A stretch of DNA of 5,297 nt from an uncultured Collinsella sp. (GTDB taxonomy: Bacteria; Actinomycetota; Coriobacteriia; Coriobacteriales; Coriobacteriaceae). The notes below the pieces were generated by a model. The model was given only the letters and a program-made list of their open reading frames with translations, was not told where the DNA came from and made no database searches. Of the stretch, positions 1 to 5,265 are shown in pieces (position 1 is the stretch's first letter; every line of letters starts with the position of its first letter). The position numbers were made by a program, and so were the translations under genes. The stretch is from NCBI GenBank assembly GCA_902470765.1, contig CABRHW010000035.1:1-5297 (forward strand), given 5' to 3'.

Positions 1-66
1 CAGGGCATGCCAATGCTGAATACTCCCAAAAATGCACGTCGCAAGAGGGGGTACCTGCCCGATCGA
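1..66. other. Non-coding left edge, downstream of the LacI-family gene
   Basis: This stretch holds no supportable gene. It contains the palindromes GGCATGCC (4-11) and GGTACC (50-55), and the sequence ATACTCCCAAAAAT (20-33), which resembles ATACCCCAAAAAT upstream of the LacI-family gene (1195-1207). On the minus strand there is a TTTTT run (28-32), but I see no convincing stem in front of it, so I do not call a terminator for the repressor gene. It may be the start of a promoter region for a gene beyond the left edge. Confidence 0.4.
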
Positions 67-1146
67 CTAAATTCCCGCAAGTTCGCAGTAGCGATCGACA
101 TTGCTGGCAAATACCATCTCGACGGCGCCCTTCTGGACGGGCACCGTCGGGGTCCTTCCCCACAGCAGATAATCGCCCAGCGTCTTAGCGCCGCGATACG
201 CCAGGCTCGTCGGGTCCTTATAGACAATATTGGTAAAGATACCGCGGCGCAAGGCCAGGGCGCTTTCGGGAAACAGGTCGTTGCCGATCACCATAACCTG
301 ACCGGCCTTGCCGCTCGAGACAAGCGCATCGGCAACCACTTCGGAACCAACGGCAAAAACGCTACAAATGAGCTCAGGGGCGTCCGGCGCACTCAAGCGC
401 TTTTCGAGCTCATGCTTGAGCTGTTTGACTTGCGCATGGGCACCGGCAAGGTCCTCGACCTGCCATGGAATATCTCGTTCGCGCAGGTAATTGTGGAAGG
501 CACGGGCGGTTAGATAGTGTGAATCGGTATAGGGGTCGCCCGCTAGCAGGAGCACGCGGGCATCGACACCAGCGGCGTGAACCAAGTTGACCGCCTGCTC
601 GGCCATCAGGCTGCCCGCCGTTGAATAATCAGCCAGACTGGCGCCCAGACGGTCGAGGTGCGGACGGTCGCCGTCGACGAGCTCGATCGTCACGCCCGCC
701 TCGGCAATCTGCCCCAAAAGCTCAGTTGCACGATCGTCGCCCGGCGCATAGGCGAGCAAGCCATCGATCTTCTCGCCCACCTGCAAACGCTCGTCGATTT
801 GCTCGAGCGCATCAGCGTAGCCGCCCACGCCAAATTCAACACGCTCAACCGTAATGCCCTGGTCGATGACCTCCTGTTCAAAGCGATTGCAGCCTTCCCA
901 CAGGTAACGGAAAAAGTACGCTCCCTCGCGCGATGCGCGGGGCAGGCAAAACACCAGATTGATGTCCTTGCGGCGCAGGCTTGAGGCACTTGTGTTGCGG
1001 TGATAGCCCATGGCCTCGGCCTTGGCGTTCACCTTGGCGCGCACGGATTCGCTCACGCCGGCCTTTCCCGTCAGGGCCTTGTGCACGGTATTGATGGAAA
1101 CGCCAAGCTCGGCGGCTATGTCCTTCATGGTTACACGAGCGCTCAT
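67..1146 (-). CDS. LacI-family transcriptional repressor
   Basis: This is a 359-residue DNA-binding regulator of the LacI/GalR family, in the usual size range of about 330-360. Residues 5-27 form the helix-turn-helix (VTMKDIAAELGVSINTVHKA followed by LTG), and a second conserved segment with VSESVRAKV lies at 31-39. A hinge-like stretch follows (about 50-60, SASSLRRK). The rest is a periplasmic-binding-protein-like effector domain that opens with INLVFCLPR, contains the IDGLLAYAP strand and ends near MVFASNVDRYCELAGI. Such proteins normally bind a sugar or related ligand and repress nearby uptake or catabolic genes; the ligand cannot be read from the sequence. The start is supported by GGAG seven bases before ATG. 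The gene is separated from the iron genes by a hairpin. No target gene is visible in the window; targets may lie left of it. The family call is secure, the role is not. Confidence 0.93.
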   Translation of the reverse strand: MSARVTMKDIAAELGVSINTVHKALTGKAGVSESVRAKVNAKAEAMGYHRNTSASSLRRKDINLVFCLPRASREGAYFFRYLWEGCNRFEQEVIDQGITVERVEFGVGGYADALEQIDERLQVGEKIDGLLAYAPGDDRATELLGQIAEAGVTIELVDGDRPHLDRLGASLADYSTAGSLMAEQAVNLVHAAGVDARVLLLAGDPYTDSHYLTARAFHNYLRERDIPWQVEDLAGAHAQVKQLKHELEKRLSAPDAPELICSVFAVGSEVVADALVSSGKAGQVMVIGNDLFPESALALRRGIFTNIVYKDPTSLAYRGAKTLGDYLLWGRTPTVPVQKGAVEMVFASNVDRYCELAGI

Positions 1147-1243
1147 GGGATTACTCCGTTATAGATAAGTTGCCAATTTACAGTTCAGTTAACGATACCC
1201 CAAAAATACTCTTCAACTCGCCGCGCTCGCGCCCAAATGCGCA
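1147..1243 (-). promoter_or_regulatory. Probable promoter region of the LacI-family gene
   Basis: The minus strand between the upstream hairpin and the repressor start is AT-richer than its surroundings. It carries candidate -10 sequences TGTAAA and TATAAC, the latter too close to the ribosome site to serve easily. It also has a GTTAAC palindrome (1188-1193) and a tandem CAGTT (1181-1190). LacI-family genes are often autoregulated, so an operator may lie here, but no clear dyad of LacI type is visible. The exact promoter elements are not resolved. Confidence 0.3.
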
Positions 1244-1277
1244 AAGCGCCCCGCGAACGGATGCTCGCGAGGCGCTT
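1244..1277 (-). terminator. Hairpin, probable terminator of the Cys-rich peptide gene
   Basis: The arms at 1244-1256 and 1265-1277 pair over 12 of 13 positions (AAGCGCC, one mismatch, then CGCGA) around an 8-base loop. It begins 14 bases beyond the stop codon of the Cys-rich peptide gene. The minus-strand tail is only weakly U-rich (TTTGCGCATTT), so termination may be partial. The position between two genes transcribed in the same direction supports the call. Confidence 0.6.
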
Positions 1278-1290
1278 GGATGTCTAGACC

Positions 1291-1491
1291 TTATTTGATA
1301 CCGCGGCCCAAGTCTTCGGCGATTTTGTCCACGCCCTTAAGTGCGGCGCACGTCTTTTTGTTGGAGCAATGCCCCGTGCAAACGCCACCCTGAGCGCAGT
1401 CGGCGCAGGTGCCCTTGCGGTAGATGCGCACGCATACCGCGACAAACGCAATACCAATAACAGCCAGTACAACAATATCGATAGGTGCCAT
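1291..1491 (-). CDS. FeoB-associated Cys-rich membrane peptide
   Basis: This 66-residue protein has an N-terminal hydrophobic helix (about residues 4-21), then a basic RIYRKG stop-transfer segment. A cytosolic tail follows with Cys at 29, 32, 38, 42 and 48, including a CADC pair and CTGHC; Cys20 lies at the end of the helix. One membrane helix followed by a Cys-rich tail, next to feoB, matches the small family annotated as FeoB-associated Cys-rich membrane proteins, which occur where no classical FeoC is present. The role is inferred: metal handling or assembly of FeoB at the membrane. The start is strongly supported by GAGGAGG six bases before ATG. A good terminator lies between feoB and this gene, so it probably has its own promoter or depends on readthrough. 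An overlapping 70-codon frame on the same strand is a shadow. Confidence 0.88.
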   Translation of the reverse strand: MAPIDIVVLAVIGIAFVAVCVRIYRKGTCADCAQGGVCTGHCSNKKTCAALKGVDKIAEDLGRGIK

Positions 1492-1505
1492 AGCAAGCCT
1501 CCTCT

Positions 1506-1549
1506 AGTTAACCACCACTTACTTTACCCCATTTTCCACCTACCAAAAA
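1506..1549 (-). promoter_or_regulatory. Candidate promoter and operator of the Cys-rich peptide gene
   Basis: On the minus strand a TAAAGT (1521-1526) stands 17 bases after TTTTTG (1544-1549), a weak sigma-70-like pair. The sequence GTGGTTAACT (1506-1515) follows at the expected transcription start and just before the GAGGAGG ribosome site. The same 10-mer occurs in both arms of the inverted repeat ahead of the feo genes. Its position over the start would suit a repressor. The -35 match is poor, so the promoter itself is tentative. Confidence 0.35.
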
Positions 1550-1610
1550 GGGACAGGTTTGTTTTGGTCGGTTTTATCTGCGGAAACGCCACATCTCTCC
1601 CACCAAAAAG
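1542..1610. repeat. Candidate short interspersed repeat, bounded by ACCAAAAAG copies
   Basis: ACCAAAAAG occurs at 1542-1550 and again at 1602-1610. Within the interval, ACCAAAA (1542-1548) can pair with TTTTGGT (1562-1568) around a GGGACAGG core. The interval lies between feoB's terminator and the Cys-rich peptide gene and codes for nothing credible. It looks like a small intergenic repeat, but only one copy is in the window. The second ACCAAAAAG overlaps the A-run of the terminator, so part of the match may be coincidence. Confidence 0.3.
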
Positions 1611-1637
1611 CCCGAGTGTCGCTGGGACACCCGGGCT
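1605..1637 (-). terminator. Intrinsic terminator of the feo operon
   Basis: The arms 1609-1620 and 1626-1637 pair at 11 of 12 positions (AGCCCG, one mismatch, then GTGTC with its complement) around a five-base loop. On the minus strand the stem is followed by TTTTTGGTG. It lies 29 bases beyond the feoB stop codon, so it ends the feoA-feoA-feoB transcript. Confidence 0.88.
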
Positions 1638-1666
1638 CGTGGAAAGGGGTTAATCCTTATTCGGAC

Positions 1667-3994
1667 TTAAGCGGAAACTGCGGCGGAAGCAGTGTTGGTC
1701 TCGTCCTCATCGGTCCATGCATGCTTGGGCATGGGTCGGAAAATCTGGAAGAGCATCGCAACCAGCAGCACAATGGCCACAACCGTCCAGATACCAAACT
1801 GCCCAAGGACAAGCAGGTTGTAGAACTGGTTGATGAACAGGCCGATCACCCAAGCGAAGGCGCACTCGTAGCCGATGGCAATCGCGGTCCACTTGCCAGA
1901 GTCCATCTGGTTGCGGATGGTGCCAATGGCGGCAAAGCACGGAGCGCACAGCAGGTTGAAGGCGCCGAAGGCCACGCAAGCGCCCATGGTGGGGAACATG
2001 CCGGCAAACGCGGTCCACAGGCTCGGGTCGGTCTCGCCCGCGTCGGCGACGGACAGCAGCGAGCCGGCGGTGGCGACGACGTTCTCCTTGGCGACAAGGC
2101 CAGAGACGGTCAGTGCGGTTGCCTGCCAGGTGCTAAAGCCGAGCGGGGCGAAGATCCAAGCGACCAGGTTGCCCAGCATGGCAAGCACGGAGTAGTCCAT
2201 GAACTCCTCGGGGATGCCGTCCATCGCAGGCAGGAAGCCAAAGGAACCGTTGTAGCTACCAAAGTTGGAGAGGAACCAAACCACGACAGTGGACGCGAAG
2301 ATGACCGTGCCGGCCTTCTTGATAAAGGCCCAGCAGCGCTCCCACACGTGCAGCGCCCAAGAGCGGATCGCCGGGAAGTGGTAGGCGGGAAGCTCCATAA
2401 CGAACGGCGTCGGGCGACCGGCGAAGAGCTTGGTCTTCTTGAGCATGAGGCCCGAGGCGATGACGGCAAAGACGCCCAGGAAGTAGAAGAGCGGGCTGAT
2501 CCACGCGGCAGTAGTGGAAGAATCGCCGATGATGGAACCCATGAGCAGGGCGATGATCGGCAGCTTAGCGCCACAGGGAATAAACGTGGTGGTCATGACC
2601 GTCATGCGGCGGTCCTTCTCGTTCTCGATGGTCTTGGTGGCCATGACGCCGGGGACGCCGCAGCCCGAGGACACGAGCATGGGGATGAACGACTTACCGG
2701 ACAGGCCAAAGCGGCGGAACACGCGGTCCATGATGAAGGCGACGCGGGCCATATAGCCGCAGTCCTCCAGGAAGGACAGCATGACGAACAGCAGGAACAT
2801 CTGCGGCACAAAGCCAAAGATGGCACCCAAGCCGCCGACGATACCGTCACAGACGAGCGAGTCGACCAGGCCACCGTCCTCGGTGCCGCCCGCCACGAGG
2901 GCATCGTGCACCATAGTGGTAATACCCGGAACATACGGACCATACTGAGCCGGATCGACCGAATCAGCATCGTCGCCCGCAGCCTCGACGGCTGCGTCGT
3001 AGGCATCGCGGCCCTGACCGAGCACGTACCAACCATCGGTACCAAAGAGCTGGTCGTTGGTGAAGTCGGTCACCGTGCCGCCCAGGGTGGAGACGGCAAT
3101 GTAGTACACGCAGAACATGATGACCACAAAGATCGGCAGTCCCAGGATACGGTTAGTAACCACGCGGTCGATCTTCTCGGAGGTGCTCATCTTGGCCGGA
3201 GCCTTGGTCATGCACTCATCGATAATGTGCGCGATCACGCCGTAGCGCTCGCCGGTGATGATGGACTCGGCGTCGTCGTCGCAATCCTGCTCGCACTGAG
3301 CGACCAGCTCCTCCACGCGAGCGGCCTTCTCCTTGGTGAGGTTGATGAGCTTGCAGGCGTCCGCATCACGCTCGAACAGCTTGACGGCGTAATAGCGGCG
3401 CTTGTTAGCGGGAACGCTCGCAGGCAGATTGTTTTCGATGTGGTCAAGAACGTCCTCGATGGAGGAGTCGAACTTGTGCTCCGGCACCTGGCCCTTGGAA
3501 GCTGCAGACTTCTTGACCTGCTCGAAGAGCTCCTTGATGCCCTTGTTCTTAAGAGCGGAGATCATCATAACCGGGCAGCCGAGCTTCTTGGAGAGCTTGT
3601 CCGTGTCGATCTTGTCGCCGTTCTTCTCGACCAAGTCGGCCATGTTGAGGGCAACGACCACGGGCAGGCCGGTCTCGATAACCTGAAGCGCCAGGTACAG
3701 GTTGCGCTCGAGGTTGGTGGCATCGACAACTTGGACGACAACATCGGGCTCGCCGCTCATGAGGTAATCGCGCGAGCATTGCTCCTCGGGGCTGTAGGGG
3801 GAAAGCGAGTAGATGCCAGGGAGGTCCGTGATGGTAACGTTCTTGTCGCTTAGGAGCTTGGCTTCCTTTTTCTCAACCGTGACGCCGGGCCAGTTGCCAA
3901 CGTAGCCGTTGGCGCCGGTGATCAGGTTGAAAAGCGTGGTCTTGCCGCAGTTGGGGTTACCCGCCAGCGCGACATGGATCTGAGAATCCGCCAT
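1667..3994 (-). CDS. feoB: Ferrous iron transport protein B (Fe(II) permease)
   Basis: FeoB is the inner-membrane Fe(II) transporter whose cytosolic N-terminal GTPase drives or gates uptake. All G motifs are visible in the 775 residues: G1 GNPNCGKTT (12-20), G2 Thr39 in PGVT, G3 DLPG (57-60), G4 NMAD (117-120) and G5 SALKNKG (146-152). A helical linker follows (about 175-265). The membrane part starts near 283 and has roughly nine hydrophobic stretches. It includes the Gate motif GLSGKSFIPMLVSSGCGVPG (430-449, Cys445), FIPCGAKLPI (471-480, Cys474), LVAKENVVAT (633-642) and LLCAPCFAAIG (681-691). Between the first two membrane segments is an unusually long polar loop (about 307-380). The tail after 753 is short, hydrophilic and acidic. 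The start is set by the G1 distance and AAGGAAGAAGGA upstream. The gene is last in the feoA-feoA-feoB operon. Family assignment is secure. Confidence 0.98.
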   Translation of the reverse strand: MADSQIHVALAGNPNCGKTTLFNLITGANGYVGNWPGVTVEKKEAKLLSDKNVTITDLPGIYSLSPYSPEEQCSRDYLMSGEPDVVVQVVDATNLERNLYLALQVIETGLPVVVALNMADLVEKNGDKIDTDKLSKKLGCPVMMISALKNKGIKELFEQVKKSAASKGQVPEHKFDSSIEDVLDHIENNLPASVPANKRRYYAVKLFERDADACKLINLTKEKAARVEELVAQCEQDCDDDAESIITGERYGVIAHIIDECMTKAPAKMSTSEKIDRVVTNRILGLPIFVVIMFCVYYIAVSTLGGTVTDFTNDQLFGTDGWYVLGQGRDAYDAAVEAAGDDADSVDPAQYGPYVPGITTMVHDALVAGGTEDGGLVDSLVCDGIVGGLGAIFGFVPQMFLLFVMLSFLEDCGYMARVAFIMDRVFRRFGLSGKSFIPMLVSSGCGVPGVMATKTIENEKDRRMTVMTTTFIPCGAKLPIIALLMGSIIGDSSTTAAWISPLFYFLGVFAVIASGLMLKKTKLFAGRPTPFVMELPAYHFPAIRSWALHVWERCWAFIKKAGTVIFASTVVVWFLSNFGSYNGSFGFLPAMDGIPEEFMDYSVLAMLGNLVAWIFAPLGFSTWQATALTVSGLVAKENVVATAGSLLSVADAGETDPSLWTAFAGMFPTMGACVAFGAFNLLCAPCFAAIGTIRNQMDSGKWTAIAIGYECAFAWVIGLFINQFYNLLVLGQFGIWTVVAIVLLVAMLFQIFRPMPKHAWTDEDETNTASAAVSA

Positions 3995-4117
3995 TCAATC
4001 CTTCTTCCTTGTGTGCCTGCGCTGCTTTCTCCGCGCAGGCTGGATAATGTGCTTCAAAGATGCTGCATTAAGTTAGAAAAACCTAACTTTATCTGCAGAA
4101 ATATGCGCCGCGAGTCC
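3995..4117 (-). promoter_or_regulatory. feoA-feoB intergenic region with hairpin and dyad
   Basis: The 123-base spacer holds two separate structures. A perfect 8-bp stem, GCCTGCGC (4015-4022) with GCGCAGGC (4033-4040) and a 10-base loop, sits just before the feoB ribosome site. It lacks a U-run, so it is not a terminator and may affect mRNA stability or feoB translation. Further upstream AAGTTAG (4070-4076) and CTAACTT (4083-4089) form a 7-bp dyad with a 6-base spacer. It is flanked by CTGCA (4063-4067) and TGCAG (4094-4098), which could extend it as a bulged stem. The dyad resembles half-sites of DtxR/IdeR-type iron regulators (TTAGGTTAG), but the spacing differs. An internal promoter is possible and not proven. 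Confidence 0.45.
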
Positions 4118-4339
4118 TTACTGAACCTCGACGACGGCGGCCTCCTCCTTGCGGATGGAAAGCTCGTAGCCGCGCACGTTGATCTCGACCGGATCACCGA
4201 GCGGTGCAACCTTCACGACCTTGAACGAAGTGCCCTTGATGAGCCCCAGGTCCATAAGGTGGCGGCGAAGCGCACCTTCACCGTGAAGCTTGACGATGGT
4301 GGAGCTCTCGCCCACCTTAACGTCACCCAACGTCTTCAT
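4118..4339 (-). CDS. feoA: FeoA family protein (second copy, next to feoB)
   Basis: This 73-residue protein is a typical FeoA: a small SH3-like beta-barrel that works in the cytosol with FeoB during Fe(II) uptake. The family pattern is clear: an opening KTLGDVKVGES, the LMDLGLIKGTSFKVVKVAPLG core at 28-48 (hydrophobic-DLG-hydrophobic-x-G turn), then DPVEINVRGYELSIRKEEA with the final strand VVEV. It fills the normal FeoA length of about 75-80. The ribosome site AAAGGGGG is eight bases before ATG. It lies 39 bases after the first feoA and 123 bases before feoB, in the same direction, so the three are very probably one operon. Compared with the upstream copy it is the more canonical sequence. 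Its exact effect on FeoB (GTPase stimulation or assembly) is not settled for the family. Confidence 0.95.
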   Translation of the reverse strand: MKTLGDVKVGESSTIVKLHGEGALRRHLMDLGLIKGTSFKVVKVAPLGDPVEINVRGYELSIRKEEAAVVEVQ

Positions 4340-4378
4340 TTACTTGTCCCCCTTTCGGTTTTTATGAAATGCTGCTGA

Positions 4379-4621
4379 CTAACCGACGGTCATGATGTGC
4401 ATGGCAACCTTGGAATCGATGCCAAAGCGTGCGCCCAGCACCGTGACGATGATATTGGCACCACTCGAGCTCACCACGTGGATTTCGTTGCCCTCGACAA
4501 AGCCGAGGTCCTTGAGGTGGTGTTTCATGTCCTCATTGCCCTTTACACGAGACACGCGCACGGTTTCGCCCGCTTTTACCATCGAAAGCGGCATGGCCGG
4601 CATCTGCGGTCCGCAAGACAT
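4379..4621 (-). CDS. feoA: FeoA family protein (first copy of the operon)
   Basis: This 80-residue protein is a second FeoA-like SH3 domain and the first gene of the iron operon. Residues 14 to the end carry the fold: MVKAGETVRVSRVKG, then HHLKDLGFVEGNEIHVVSS (34-52) with the DLG-hydrophobic-x-G signature, then NIIVTVLGARFGIDSKVA and a short final strand. It differs from its neighbour by a 13-residue N-terminal extension beginning MSCGPQMPAMPLS. That extension includes one Cys, and its function is unknown. AGGAG six bases before ATG supports this start over the internal Met14. The two FeoA proteins share only the fold signature, so they look like old paralogues with separate jobs rather than a recent duplication. 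Promoter elements lie directly upstream. Confidence 0.93.
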   Translation of the reverse strand: MSCGPQMPAMPLSMVKAGETVRVSRVKGNEDMKHHLKDLGFVEGNEIHVVSSSGANIIVTVLGARFGIDSKVAMHIMTVG

Positions 4622-4662
4622 GAGTTGCTCCTAACGTCAGTTCGTCCTCAACATCGACGCGT

Positions 4663-4718
4663 AAAAAGTTAACCACGTCTATGTTCGCTATAGTAAACTA
4701 GCACGTGGTTAACTTTTT
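4663..4718 (-). promoter_or_regulatory. Probable feo operon promoter and operator (16-bp inverted repeat)
   Basis: AAAAAGTTAACCACGT (4663-4678) and ACGTGGTTAACTTTTT (4703-4718) are perfect inverted copies around a 24-base AT-rich spacer. The centres of the two GTTAAC cores are 40 bp apart, about four helical turns. On the minus strand the spacer holds overlapping candidate -10 sequences TACTAT (4690-4695) and TATAGC (4687-4692). One arm would cover the -35 region and the other the start of the transcript, a classic repression layout. Transcription would begin about 60 bases before the first feoA. The -35 match is weak. As RNA, the repeat could also fold into a long stem ending in UUUUU, so attenuation is an alternative. 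The likely binder, an iron-sensing DtxR- or Fur-type repressor, is inferred from gene context only. Confidence 0.55.
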
Positions 4719-4760
4719 GGAAAGGGTCCCCATTCAGATTTCGAAAAAGTTTCCTATACG

Positions 4761-4800
4761 AAACAAAAAGGCGCGGCAAAGGACCATCCTTTACCGCGCC
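4761..4800 (-). terminator. Intrinsic terminator of the HPr gene
   Basis: GGCGCGG (4770-4776) pairs with CCGCGCC (4794-4800). After a C/A mismatch, AAAGGA (4778-4783) pairs with TCCTTT (4787-4792) around a CCA loop. The minus-strand tail is TTTTTGTTT. It lies 9 bases past the HPr stop codon and isolates this gene from the feo operon. Confidence 0.92.
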
Positions 4801-4809
4801 CTATCATGC

Positions 4810-5058
4810 TTAGAGCGAGAGATTTCTGATCGATGTGACACAGGAGGCCTCATCCACGCCCGAAACGCGGAACACGATGTCCTCGCCACATTCGCCACAG
4901 AGTGCCATGAGCCCTATAACGTCGCGGCCATCGACATGACGATTGCCAATCGAAACCGACACGTCACTACGATGCTTGGCGATAATGTCATAAAGCAGCG
5001 CAACCGGGCGGGCATGCAATCCCAACGGATCTTTAATCGTCTTCGTAAATTCGACCAT
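4810..5058 (-). CDS. HPr-family phosphocarrier with Asp at position 46
   Basis: HPr carries phosphate from PEP and enzyme I to the sugar-specific enzymes of the phosphotransferase system. The 82-residue product has the active-site motif GLHARP with His exactly at 15, the hydrophobic patch around 47-51 (VIGLM) and the HPr ending VSGVDEASCVTSI. It is slightly shorter than the usual 85-88. Two features are odd: residue 46, the regulatory Ser of Gram-positive HPr, is Asp (GAC, 4921-4923), and there is a CGEC pair (Cys54, Cys57) plus Cys73. A GTG at 5101-5103 would add 15 residues. I prefer ATG at 5056-5058 because GGGAGGGG precedes it, it puts His at 15, and a candidate -10 lies immediately before the GTG. 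It is a single-gene unit. It could be the main HPr or a specialised paralogue; the window cannot decide. Confidence 0.9.
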   Translation of the reverse strand: MVEFTKTIKDPLGLHARPVALLYDIIAKHRSDVSVSIGNRHVDGRDVIGLMALCGECGEDIVFRVSGVDEASCVTSIRNLSL

Positions 5059-5059
5059 G

Positions 5060-5068
5060 TCCCCTCCC
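5060..5068 (-). promoter_or_regulatory. Ribosome binding site choosing the HPr start
   Basis: The minus strand reads GGGAGGGGA directly before CATG, with the GGGAGG core four bases from ATG, which is close but workable. The longer GTG start at 5101-5103 has no comparable purine run before it. This decides in favour of the 82-residue form. Confidence 0.7.
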
Positions 5069-5112
5069 ACGACATCGCACATTCGGCCGGCAAACCCAGC
5101 CACGTGGTAGCT

Positions 5113-5118
5113 ATTGTA
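5113..5118 (-). promoter_or_regulatory. Candidate -10 of the HPr promoter
   Basis: The minus strand reads TACAAT, five of six matches to TATAAT, about 55 bases before the HPr ATG. A TCGACA upstream resembles a -35 but is only 12 bases away, too close for standard spacing. The palindrome CCACGTGG (5100-5107) lies where transcription would start and may be an operator. The promoter is therefore only a candidate. Confidence 0.35.
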
Positions 5119-5265
5119 GCGTTAGATGCTTGTCGAGAGCTCCTCTGAGCACCTCGTGGGCAAAAAGTGGCAAATATGAGTACTGCCACCAATTTAGTAG
5201 CAGCAAAATCGAGAGCAAATTGCTTACTTTAAGCGATTCGAAGGTAGCGCGCAGAGATGTGGTGT
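5119..5265. other. Non-coding region upstream of the HPr gene
   Basis: No gene is supportable here on either strand; the frames that cross it lack a ribosome site and family features. It contains small dyads: GTGGCA (5167-5172) with TGCCAC (5184-5189), and AGCAA/TTGCT (5214-5224). It is AT-rich between about 5160 and 5235. It may hold further promoter or operator elements for the HPr gene or belong to an intergenic repeat. Confidence 0.4.

Noticed and set aside
7..513. A 168-codon plus-strand frame opposite the repressor gene
   Set aside because: It lies within the repressor coding region for most of its length, lacks a ribosome site and shows no recognisable domain.
1559..3853. A 764-codon open frame on the plus strand opposite feoB
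   Set aside because: It mirrors the third-position GC bias of feoB. Its product is an odd His/Gly/Asp/Arg-rich sequence with no family features, it starts with TTG inside a probable repeat and has no ribosome site. FeoB on the other strand has every expected motif.
4689..4694. A plus-strand promoter using TATAGT inside the feo inverted repeat
   Set aside because: The hexamer is good, but no -35 stands at standard spacing and nothing codes rightward from it. The symmetry of the repeat creates -10-like sequences on both strands.
4663..4718. Inverted repeat as the end of a mobile element
   Set aside because: The arms are only 24 bases apart with no transposase or target duplication, and the position fits a promoter.
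4622..4769. A riboswitch ahead of the feo operon
   Set aside because: The presumed leader is only about 60 bases and shows no multi-stem architecture of a known metal-sensing RNA; the one strong pairing is explained as an operator or simple hairpin.
5059..5103. A 15-residue N-terminal extension of HPr from a GTG start
   Set aside because: It would move the active His from 15 to 30, lacks a ribosome site and begins within a few bases of the candidate -10. The internal ATG has GGGAGGGG before it.
4705..5148. A 147-codon plus-strand frame opposite the HPr gene
   Set aside because: It runs through the HPr terminator and the entire antisense of a clear HPr gene, and has no family features.
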